Shown here one piece after another: positions 10,886-54,446 of a DNA stretch of 64,000 nucleotides (position 1 is the stretch's first letter; the number at the start of each line of letters is the position of its first letter). Position numbers and translations under genes: made by a program. The notes beneath the pieces are model-generated. The model had not been told where the DNA came from. It did not search any database and was given only the letters and a program-made list of their open reading frames with translations. Source of the DNA: Apteryx mantelli (lineage: Eukaryota; Chordata; Aves; Apterygiformes; Apterygidae); contig NC_089978.1 in the NCBI RefSeq assembly GCF_036417845.1, positions 122,790,183 to 122,854,182 on the forward strand, written 5' to 3'.

Positions 10886-13535
10886 CTAAAACCAGAAAAA
10901 CAAAAGAAACCAGAGAAACCTCAGCAGCAAAAAAAAGAGAAGGGAACAAACAACCCCCAAACCAAATGCAGATCACACGGACTACAAAGGGATTCATTGG
11001 AAGACAATCCTCCTGGCTCAGGAATGCAAGATGCAACTGCAGACAGACTGCTTTGTTCACGTCCTCCTCTTTTTTCAGCAGCCTTCCTCCGCTCCACACA
11101 CAACGTGCTGATTGACTGGTACTCTTCCCCTTCCTCCAGGGAAAAGTAACTCTCAGAAAAGCCTAGAGTAAACAAAACTGCTTTGGCATCAGCTCTAACA
11201 GTTAAACTAGATTTTTTTTTAAACAGTATACATTCAGAGAGCCCAGTTCTGTAGCAGTTTAAAACATCTGTCAGAGGGTGGAGGCATCAGTTTCATGTGG
11301 GTGAGGACAAAATCATTGCAGCAGAACACGGCACCATACTTACTCAGTTTGTCAAGGTTGCCAGCAGATAAGGAATTCAAATTCTCGGGTGGACTAACTA
11401 TGAATAATCTTGAATATAGGGAAATTAGGGCAGGAAATAAGAGAAAGACATACTCCAAACCATACTGTTAATTAAAATGGAAGTTAGAGAAGTAATAGGA
11501 CTAATTCTTTATTCCATGCTTATCTGCAGAACTTTTGATCTCCAAAAATTAGGGCCCTACAAATTTGAGAGGATTAAGCTAAATTGCCATGATTTATTGG
11601 AAAAATGTTAAGACTGAGATTTCTAATACAATAGTGCCACCAGAATCTCTCCCTTAAAGAATACTTCAAAGAATGCAGTCTTAAAAGAACAGACATTAAT
11701 TTCAGCAAACCTAATATACACATCCATACATGTTCATCAAGAAATAAATCATATGTTGTCATAAAATAAGCTGTCTGCCAACTCACAGAAATAGATTTGA
11801 GAAGGATTTGTAGAAGGACATTAATTCTCATGCAATTACCATATGTTATAATGTCATTTAAATAAAAATACCCATCTTAAAAAGAAACTCAAATAAATCA
11901 ATTTGTGATTGAAGTGGTAAGAGATACCTGCAAATGAATTTAATAATTATTCCACTGTACAAATTTTATTTACTGGAATGAACTTCAATCTTATACCTCC
12001 CCAGTCTAAAAGTTGCCTGTGGCTGTGGTTTAGAGAGTGTTATAGCTTTGCTTTTACAGGAGAGCCTTCGATTTCAAGATACGTATGAATGCCAAATTTA
12101 GCTGAAATCCTCCCCCCCCACTATAAAATTGATATATTGTATCTCCTTAGAAGCAACCCCCAACCCTTCCCTTCTCCTCTCTCCCAAACACCAGGTGAAA
12201 ATAAGCAGGGGGGAAAAAAAGCATTCCCTTTAGGCAGTTATGTGAATGTATCATTTGTGACAGACACATTCACTAAACTTGTAGAAGTTAGCTTAGGCTT
12301 CATGAGATCTAATTATGTTCACCCCAGATCATGAAACGTACACATGGTGTTTCGACAAAAAAGTCATCATTAATCATCACGAGTTTAGAGACTTATCTTG
12401 TCCTGGAAAAACAAGCAAATGAACCCATAGTATAAATGAACATTCTGAAATCTAAAACTTAAGACCAATTTAGCTAGAACTGCTTGTGGTAGTAACTATC
12501 ACTTTTCATATGTGCTGGCGAAAGAAGCCTTCAAGTGAACAACCTACAGGGGATGTAGTATAGACAAACTATTTAAAAGCAAGTTGATAAGCTATTCCTA
12601 TAATCCTATGAGGTGCATTTCAGGCAACACCCACTCAGCTCCAGAATATTGGAGAGGGAAGGGAAGAGTGGAGAGGTTGTGTTTTTAGCTTCTATTTTTT
12701 CAGTCTCTTCAGGTCGTACTCCACTTCAGCTTGTACTCATTCGACAACATTTTATTCATTCTTCCTAAGGATGCCTACTGATGATTTTTTAGAAGCAAAT
12801 TCAGAGAAAAAGCCAAGTGCTCCTCCCTCAACACTAAACAAGCTAACAATATTGTGGGAAAAGCTTTCCAGCTGCCTTGAAGTTGCTGACCTGCAGAAAA
12901 GAGGAACGTTATTTTTCTGCATCAGAAACATTTCTCTAGAAAGAAGCATCACAGCAGGGTGGTCCACAGTAACTTGTCAGTTCCTCAAGAGCCTGTTTAG
13001 CTCTTCAGCCTTCAGCTGAGAGTAGTGTCCGGAAAGGTCATTTTTCTTTCCTTTATCTTTCATTGCATTATTCTTCCCAGCTCTCTTCTACCCTTCCCTT
13101 CTCTATGTCAGCTGTTCTTGCTGGAGGAGGCAGAGGAAGTAGGCTTAGCAAGAGTGCTAACAGCTGAGTGTTGCCACTGTACTGTGCTACCACCACCCGG
13201 GAGGGAACATCTGAGCTAGTCAAGCACTGTCATTAGCTGGACAATTGTCTTTGGTTTCCTGAAAGATGATTGCAGATACACACTGTTGGTGCCTGGAAAA
13301 ATGAACAAAAAGACAGTGCCAGATGTTCATTACTCCAGCTCTTGCTGTCTCCACAGATATCTGCACAGACAATCACAAGATCAAACTTTTTCTCTGATCC
13401 TTCTTTCTTCTAGGTTTGCAACAAAAGGTTACTTGTTGCTTCAGGACTGTGTACTCCAAAAAAATCATCGAACATTGTGTCAGCTGGGAGACACGCAAAT
13501 AAATTCCACCAACAACAGTTTTATCAAACATGATT

Positions 13536-13541
13536 TTTAAT
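13536..13541 (-). promoter_or_regulatory. Candidate poly(A) signal of TMPRSS7
   Basis: ATTAAA on the minus strand, about 46 nt after the stop. It is the commonest variant of AATAAA. Such a short 3' UTR is possible, but a signal further downstream cannot be excluded. Confidence 0.25.
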
Positions 13542-13586
13542 GAAGATATCCAGGACATGTTTTACTTCAGCACAACAGTTTTCAAA

Positions 13587-46739
<33,153 letters not shown>

Positions 46740-49077
46740 TCTGGAAGAATTTGTTTTATTGTTTATCCCAGATAAGAAAGAGCCCTGCACCTTTTTCTAG
46801 GCACTACCACCACTTCTTTCCGAAGACAGTTAACAGCAAAGTCCAGGACCGAAAGAGGCATCAATTTACTTTGATGAGTTTCCAATTGTAATTTCATCTG
46901 CCCTGTTACTCATTTGTGAATATTGGAAGGATGCTATCAAGTAACTTCAGGTTTCAAAGTCAGACTGCATAAAAAAAGGCTTTTTGTGGTCTTTTTAAGC
47001 TGGAATAGACTCCAACTTGTTAACGCACCAAATCACAGTGCTAAAATCTATTTACCAGCAAAATTTAATAAGATTAATCTCCACAAACAAGAAAAGTAGC
47101 AAGTAAAAAATAAATGTAAGCACCTTAGGTAAAGGTGCTGCAAGTAATGGATAATCATTGCAAACAAAGAAAGCATTCCAATTCTTTTCCAGAACCATAT
47201 AAAGTACCTTTTGAACACCCTAATTTAGTTATTTTACTGTAACCTAGAAGGAAACTGCTCCACAACACACATTTGGTATTATTAAAATAAAGCAGGCTTC
47301 AAACTGAGACAGTGAAACTCAACAAATGCTCCTTTTTGTAATCAGATGCAGGAAGTCGCCTGTGTCATAACAGTCCCATCCTATCTTCTTTAGTAATTAA
47401 ATATTTATAGTGGATGTAAAACTGTACTTCCCCCAATTGATGCTAACTATAGAGTTGCCTTTACTTTTAAGTGATTAACAATCTCAATGCCTTCCTTAGG
47501 TCAAGTTCAGAAACACACTGCAGAAACACACTGCAGAAATACTAGCTTTTTGATTAAAAAAAAATATATGTGTATCCATATATATGTACACACACACACA
47601 CAGAGTTTCTAAATTTATCTTCAGAGACATTAAGCCTAGACTAAGAATCATAGAAAATTTAGCACCATAGTAGTGGAGAGGTATGGGACAGAAGAGATAC
47701 AGTTAGACCTCATAACAGACAAGCTTCAGGTAAGACCTATACTCTGTCAGTATAACCAGCAACAGATGACTTCAAAAGCAGTGCAAGAAGTACTACAGTT
47801 ACATAATGTACTTGTAAAGTAAGAAATTTCTTGTTTGTGTGTCAGTCTTGTGCTTCGGGGCATAAGCCAAATATTTATCGGTCATTTGTTGTTATTTCTG
47901 CTAGAACTGTGATGTATTTTATCTATATAAATTGACACCTTAAGCTCTTGGCACTATTCATGCTTTCATAACATAGGAAAATCTATCAACTTATTCCATA
48001 TTACTATATATAATTGCTTCCAGCTCTCACTTACTAAGATTTACTTTAAATTAAATAATTTTGCCAGGACTACTGAGGTTTCTCAAAGTATTTATGTAAT
48101 TCCCAAAAGCCTTCCTCAAAACTGAACACAAGCAATTACTGCCGTACAAACAGTATTTCAAAAGTTTGTCCAACAGATTAATACAGCACTGTACATAAAA
48201 CATACTTTCCCTTTGTCAGTTTTGAAGTTTTGTGTGTTTATTCAATGAGTCCTTTATGTTCTGGGGAAACACAGATCTCCAAATATCATTTCTTTTAAGC
48301 AGTTTTACTTCACATGTTTCTGCCCAAGAAGATAAAAATAACCATGGTGTTTGTTAAAGTGGCAACAAAAGTCAATCAAAAGCTATAGTGCTAAACACGT
48401 TTTATACCTGGTAATAAAACTGTATACCATGTTCTCCAGATTACACAGAAAGGTTGAAGTAGAAGTTATTTCTACTCCTTAATTCAGGTAAATAACTTTA
48501 TGTGCCTCTCACATTCTACCTTAATGTGTGTCTGGGTCACTTTAAGTACATGTGAAATAAAAAGGTGAAGCAGAAGGTAGAATTCATCCCTAAGCATGTC
48601 TGTCTAAACGTTATAATATCTCGTACTTACTTCCCCCTCTTCTTAAAAAAAAAAGAAAACAAAAAACCCCTCAAAGTTAGGGTTTGGGGTTATTCAAGAC
48701 AAGTGCATTCTCTTCCCAAGTGAAGTGAATAATAAAGAAGCTGGCGAACAGAAATAAGACATAAAACATATTAGAAGTAAAATTATCTTATGAAAATGAG
48801 CTTTGCTGCTTCCTTTTATTGAAATATACAGGGATTCACATATGTATTTTCTTCTATCTCATTAATTGCACATTTTCTGTATAAGAAAGTCTGAAGGCTA
48901 AAAAAAAATAATAAAATTCCCAACCCAAACCATAGGCTAATTCTCAGTTTCACCTGATAGACACCAGTGATCATCTGCTTGAAAAGTTATTATGAGTCAA
49001 CTATCCTGTTTCTGAGCTTTGTGGAGAAACATGTTTTCATGTGGATCCCCCTGAAAGGACTTTTGACTTTGAGTCAT
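46740..49077. other. 5' flank of TMPRSS7
   Basis: AT-rich DNA immediately upstream of the TMPRSS7 ATG. It must hold the promoter and any 5' UTR exon. No CpG island or convincing TATA box is visible. A (TA)/(CA) microsatellite lies near 47565-47602. Confidence 0.55.
47565..47602. repeat. TATATG/CA microsatellite
   Basis: A short alternating TA then CA run in the 5' flank of TMPRSS7. Confidence 0.75.
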
Positions 49078-49079
49078 TA

Positions 49080-49133
49080 CAGGCACACCTCATTTTATTG
49101 AGCTTTGCTTTATTACGCTTCGCAGTTATTGCG
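49080..49133 (+). repeat. Tigger left terminal inverted repeat region
   Basis: Starts CAGGCACACCTCATTTTATT and continues with a TTTGCTTTATT block. It pairs with the right end, where CTCACTTTATTGCAATATTC recurs inside GAGGTATGCCTG. Confidence 0.85.
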
Positions 49134-49499
49134 TCTTTGACAAATTGAAGGTTTGTGGCAACCCTGCGTCGAGCAAGTCTATCGGCACCATTTTTCCAAC
49201 AGCACGTGCTCACTTCGTGTCTCTGTGTCACATTTTGGTAATTCTTGCAATATTTCAAGCTTTTTCATTATTATTATATCTGTTATGGTGATCTGTGATC
49301 AGTGACCTTTGCTGTTACTATTGTAATTGTTTTGGGGCACCACAACCCGCACCCATATAAGATGGCGAACTTAATAAATGTTGTGTGTGTTCTGACTGCT
49401 CCACCGACCGGCCGTTCCCCTATCTCTCTCCCTCTCCTCGGGCCTCCCTATTCCCTGAGACACAACAATATTGAAATTAGGGCAATTAATAACCCTACA

Positions 49500-51236
49500 A
49501 TGGCCTCTAAGTGTTCAAGTGAAAGGAAGAGTCACACGTCTCTCACTTTAAATCAAAAGCTAGAAATGATGAAGCTTAGTGAGGAAGGCATGTCGCAAGC
49601 CGAGACAGGCCGAAAGCTCAGCCTCTTGCGCCAAACCGTTAGCCAAGTTGTGAATGCAAAGGAAAAGCCCTTGAAGGAAATTCAAAGTGCTACTCCAGTG
49701 AACACACAAATGATAAGAAAGCAAAACAGCCTTCTTGCTGATATGGAGAAAGTTTTAGTGGTCTGGACAGAAGATCAAACCAGACACAACAGTCCCTTAA
49801 GCCAAAGCCTCATCCAGAGCAAGGCCCTAACTCTCCTCAATTCTGTGAAGGCTGAGAGAGGTGAGGAAGCTGCCGAAGAAAAGGTTGAAGCTAGCAGAGG
49901 TTGGTTCATGAGGTTTAAGGAAAGAAGCCATCTCCAGAACATAAAAGTGCAAGGTGAAGCAGCAAGTTATCCAGAAGATCTAGCTAAGAGAACTGATGAA
50001 GGTGGCTACACTAAACAACAGATTTTCAGTGTAGATGAAACAGCCTTCTATTGGAAGAAGATGCCATCTAGGACTTTCGTAGCTGGAGAGGAGAAGTCAA
50101 TGCCTGGCTTCAAAGCTTCAAAGGACAGGCTGACTCTCTTGTTAGGGGCTAATGCAGCTGGTGACTTTAAGTTGAAGCCAATGCTCATTTACCATTCCAA
50201 AAATCTGAGGGCCCTTAAGAATTATGCTCAGTCTACTCTGCCTGTGCTCTATAAAGGGAACAACAAAGCCTGGATGACAGCACATCTGTTTACAACATGG
50301 TTTACTGAATATTTTAAGCCCACTGTTGAGACCTACCGCTCAGAAAAAAAAGATTCCTTTCAAAATATTACTGCTCTTTGACAATGCACCTGGTCACCCA
50401 AGAACTCTGATGGAGATGTACAATGAGATTAATGTTGTTTTCATGCCTGCTAACACAACATCCATTCTGCAGCCCATGGATCGAGGAGTAATTTTGACTT
50501 TCAAGTCTTACTATTTAAGAAATACATTTTGTAAGGCTATACCTGCCATAGATAGTGATTCCTCTGATGGATCCAGGCAAAGTAAATTGAAAGCCTTCTG
50601 GAAAGGATTCACCATTCTAGACGCCATGAAGAACATTTTGACCTCCTCCCATGAATCACGAATATCAACACTAACAGGAGTTTGGAAGAAGCTGATTCCA
50701 GCCCTCATGGATGAGTTTGAGGGGTTCAGGACTTCACTGGAGGAAGTAACTGCAGAGGTGGTGGAAATGGTGAGAGAATGGAATTAGAAGTGGAGCCTGA
50801 AGATGTGACTGAATTGCTGCAATCTCATGATAAAACTTGAATGGATGAGGAGTTACTTCTTATGGATGAGCAAAGAAAGGGGTTTCTTGAAATGGAATCT
50901 ACTCCTGGTGAAGATAATGTGAACATTGTTGAAATGACAACAAAGGATTTAGAATATTTAGAAAGGACAAACTCAGTTGATAAAGCAGCAGCAGGGCTTG
51001 AGAGTATCGACTCCAGTTTTGAAAGAAGTTTTATTGTGGGTAAAATGCTATCAAACAGCATTGAAGGCTACAGAGAAGTCCTTTGCGAAAGGAAGAGTCA
51101 ATCGATGCAGCAAACTTCATTGCTGTCTTATTTTAAGAAAATGCCTCAGCCACCCCAACCTTCAGCAACCACCACCCTGATCAGTCAGCAGCCATCAGCA
51201 TCAAAGCAAGACCCTCCATCAGCAAAAAGATTATGA
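49500..51236 (+). pseudogene. Tigger1-type transposase, disrupted
   Basis: The protein starts [18 protein letters not shown], with a psq/CENP-B-like helix-turn-helix, and then a DDE/D domain. The catalytic acids are visible in [18 protein letters not shown] and LQPMDRGV. The first frame runs from 49500 to about 50343. An A8 run at 50344-50351 appears one base too long and shifts the frame. A second shift lies near 50777, and an in-frame TGA sits at 50838-50840. The last frame ends at 51236 with [14 protein letters not shown] near the C-terminus. An upstream extension of the first frame to 49302 is not part of the protein. It would not make an active enzyme, but few lesions have accumulated. 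Confidence 0.93.
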
Positions 51237-51401
51237 CTTGCTGAAGGCTCAGATGATAGTTAGCATTTTTTTAGCAATAAAGTATTTTTTAATTAAGGTA
51301 TGTACATTTTTTTTAGACATAATGCTATTGCACACTTAATAGACTACAGTAGAGTGTAAACATAACTTTTATATGCACTGGGAAACCAAAAAATTCGTGT
51401 A

Positions 51402-51475
51402 CCTCACTTTATTGCAATATTCATTTTATTGCAGTGGTCTGGAACTGAACCCACAATATCTCCGAGGTATGCCTG
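51402..51475 (-). repeat. Tigger right terminal inverted repeat region
   Basis: On the minus strand this begins CAGGCATACCTCGGAGATAT, the standard Tigger1 terminus, followed by the GGGTTCAGTTCCAGACCACT block. It is followed directly by TA. Confidence 0.9.
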
Positions 51476-51477
51476 TA

Positions 51478-54404
51478 CTTTGTATCCATGAACTGCTATT
51501 AAGCAGCTTCATTTCATCTCCTGCAAGTAACACATACCAAAACACTTCCATTATCTCATTCTGACTTAATTCAACATAATACATACATTCAGCATAATGA
51601 ATTGATTAGTTTCAGAAGTATACTATTCTTTCACCCTTATTATGGTTTCCAGACCAATTCCACCCCCAACATTTTCCTACTACTCCAAAACCAACTGTCA
51701 CAAGTCACAAACTTCTCAGTTTGCCAAGAATGTTGTTTTACTCACATCATTCTCTTTCAGGGCTGTGGCTTACTCGCACACATTTATTTGGCATCCTGGC
51801 TTTCTGGTTCCCCTCCCCAAGTCTTCACACAACTAGGGGCATCTCCTTAGTTTGGTCTGTGGCCCCCAGTCCACTGAGTCACTGATTAAGGAAAAGGCTG
51901 CAGCAGTGCTCAGCAGCAGATCTGCATGACAGTCTCAAGCCACAGCTGAGACATAATACATGGATTTCATGGGGGAAGCTGGGATACCAGCAATTCAGCT
52001 CCCAAGGATAAAAAGCTTGTCTTGCACTGTATAAGCCTACTGCTCTGCTAGAATGGGTAGGGTTCATCTCACCCATCTCAAACTGTCTAGAATTTAGGCA
52101 TACAAATCCAAACTCATTTTCCAGACTCAGTCTATAGCCAATGGAGAAAGAGAAGCACTCAATATATAGGAGATGGATCTCTTTCACCATTGGCTACAGA
52201 CAGAAGACAGGCAGTTATCTTGTCATCTACAAAGTCTTCTGACAGAAATTATCCTTTTTCCTGCTGACCAAAGCTGTCTTTATGATTTGTTCAGAGGTAC
52301 AGGCTTTCTTGCTCCTTTAATTAACAGAAGTCCAGAGTCAACTTGCCAGCATCAAACACTAACATATCATGATGCTCTAGAGAACTACAAACCTCAGCAT
52401 GTCATTTTTCTCAAGCTGAACAACAAAAGTGACAGTTTTCTTGTATTTCAGGATCTCCCTTTGCTAAGCAGCAATGTCTAACAAGCTGCACAAAGGCATG
52501 GAGGGAAGAAGAGTCTATACACAATAAGGTCAATTCTACTAAAGCCTGTCTTTGATAACTATAAGAATTCTCTTGCATGTTGTTTATAGATATTTTTCTT
52601 TAATCAAAACTCACATGGAGTTCTCTGTAAAAACACATCTTGATACAACTCTGAAGGCTAAACAATGGGTTAAGTGACAACTTACAACATTTGAGAAAAC
52701 CTTCATAGAGCTACATCAGTCAGTCGATCTTCAGAGCTGACACAAAGACTAACACTGTGCAATTGCACATTTTGTTCTTTGAATAATTTTCTCAAATTAC
52801 AGTCAAGATTACTTCCAACTGGGGAAGAAAAAGTTTTGGCTGCCCCTTTTTAATAACGCAGGTGTGTTTGTAATTCAGCTTCAGTTTGAGCTTGGAGAAG
52901 GTCAAATACCTATAGATTCTGTGACATTGACTTCTCCATCTGTAAAACGGGAGTTGATAAACATGCCCCGGGAATAACCAGTATGGTATTAATAGACTGC
53001 AAAGATATGTATCCCAAATGTTAATGGCTAACCTGTGTGTATACAGATCTTCCATCACTGAAGACAGACCTGGCACAGAACAACCATTTCTTTAATATTT
53101 TGAAAGTTGAAATTGTGAGTGAATTGATATGATGCTTTTACCAAAGCATGGAGGTGGGTGGCAATTGATTAGCTGCCATAGTAAATTGTTACTAATCAAC
53201 TGCTAGCTTTTGTTTTAGTTTCAGCTTCAAACCTTTCTCCTCCCCCACTGAATGAATACCACACTGCTTGCTTTCAAAATCTTTGTCATCTAGAACTGCA
53301 GCTTCAAATTGGCCCTCATACTTATTTTTCTTCTCCTTGAGCTCTTAATTTATCATCCTTGACAATGCTTGACTATGCACTAGAGGCCTTTCATGTAGTA
53401 AAATAGTTTCCAACAGACAAAATTATCTTAGACATTAAAGGCTATTGAACTCTCTTCAAAGATTCAGACATGAAACATAACGGTTGTTGACAGAGCGTAC
53501 AATCCGAAATGAAACAGCTGACTGCCTTGCATAGCAGCTTCCCTGAGCACTAATAGAGCTATTTTGCCTAGTCTATGCAGACTGAGAACATAGCTTAGTT
53601 ACTTGTATCCCATCAATTCAAATTAAAGTGAAAAGGCTAAGTGAGCACATCCTTTGGCACAACATCCATTTATCAGTCTGTGGCATTTTAAGGACAGACA
53701 AGCCCAGCTATTCCATCAGTTAATGGTTTTTCACCACTTGTCCTTTATTGATGCCACCAGCTTAATTTTACTCTCCATTTCTCTTACACATATGGAATTG
53801 GACAGCTGTGTATGGCAGGGAGCAAGGCACGTGGCATTGGCACAGCATACACAAATCATCCATACTAGAAACAAATACAGCTTGGTAAGAGAATCACAGT
53901 GCTAGGAAGCCTGGTTTAAAAAAAAAAAAAAGTTTCTACATTGTTGAACTTAAAAAAAGAAAAAAGTCCTGAAGCTAAAGATAGAGCTAGTACCCACCAC
54001 AGAAATCAAGTCATGGCAGCATTTTAGTCAAGCAAACACATTTGTAGCTTTTCAGGTGATGAAATGTGCTGATATGCAAACTCCCACCTATCAGAGTGCT
54101 CATTCATGTGAATTTGGATAGGTCAGTCCTGAGAGGGGTCAAAGCACATCTCACTCACTGATGAATACATGTGTGTTCTTCCTTGCAAATCACATCCTTG
54201 TTCATGCCCTGGTCCATCACCTTTTGAGAGTGAACAAATATGAGTAGATATTCAAATTCCTTAAGGCTTCAAGATATAAATAATGTCCAAAAACACTGGC
54301 CTGCAAGACTAAGACCCAAAGAACCTATTATGATTAACAGATACCCCATTCTATATCATCAAACCCTTATTGATAATGATAATCCTTATTGTTCTTTATA
54401 ATCA
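51478..54404. other. Intergenic DNA right of the Tigger element
   Basis: No exon with family likeness was found on either strand. In particular I saw no transgelin (TAGLN3) 3' exon, the neighbour expected from human order. One MIR-like fragment lies near 52890. Confidence 0.55.
52888..52968 (-). mobile_element. MIR-like SINE fragment
   Basis: The plus strand reads TGACTTCTCCATCTGTAAAA followed by CGGGAGTTGATAA, the complement of the MIR core. It is short and diverged. Confidence 0.6.
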
Positions 54405-54446
54405 AATCCTTATTGATAATAAGGATTATTATTATCAATAAGGATT
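54405..54446. repeat. Perfect 18-bp inverted repeat, 6-nt loop
   Basis: The left arm AATCCTTATTGATAATAA (54405-54422) and the right arm TTATTATCAATAAGGATT (54429-54446) are exact complements around GGATTA. Partial copies of the arm lie just to the left (54364-54389). The sequence could form a cruciform or hairpin. Confidence 0.95.

Larger units (their letters stand above)
10184..13586. other. Spacer between TMPRSS7 and the ST14-like gene
   Basis: This 3.4-kb spacer should contain the TMPRSS7 3' end and the promoter and 5' UTR of the ST14-like gene. No CpG island or clear TATA box is visible. A 210-codon minus frame (10467-11099) shows no protein family likeness. Confidence 0.6.
49080..51475 (+). 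mobile_element. Tigger1-type pogo/mariner DNA transposon, nearly full length (2.4 kb)
   Basis: The ends are inverted repeats: CAGGCACACCTC at 49080 and GAGGTATGCCTG ending 51475. Both are flanked by TA, the target-site duplication of this superfamily (49078-49079 and 51476-51477). The subterminal right end closely matches mammalian Tigger1 as I remember it, as does the transposase between. The length, 2396 nt, is close to the roughly 2.4 kb of Tigger1. The element lies about 2.3 kb upstream of the TMPRSS7 start codon, in opposite orientation to the host genes. I cannot measure divergence here. Confidence 0.95.

Noticed and set aside
10467..11099. 210-codon minus-strand ORF upstream of the ST14-like gene
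   Set aside because: It has no family likeness and contains translation of TA/TGCA low-complexity repeats. Exon 1 of the real gene is elsewhere, at 10103-10183.
10184..13586. Search for an independent C3orf52 gene between TMPRSS7 and the ST14-like gene
   Set aside because: No TM-plus-SEA exon set other than that of the ST14-like gene was found.
47641..47730. Possible CR1 remnant (AATCATAGAAAATTTAGCAC)
   Set aside because: The similarity is limited to a few bases and the following sequence does not match the CR1 terminus.
49302..49499. N-terminal extension of the Tigger frame by 66 codons
   Set aside because: The segment is the element's 5' untranslated region. Family proteins start at the MASKCS methionine.
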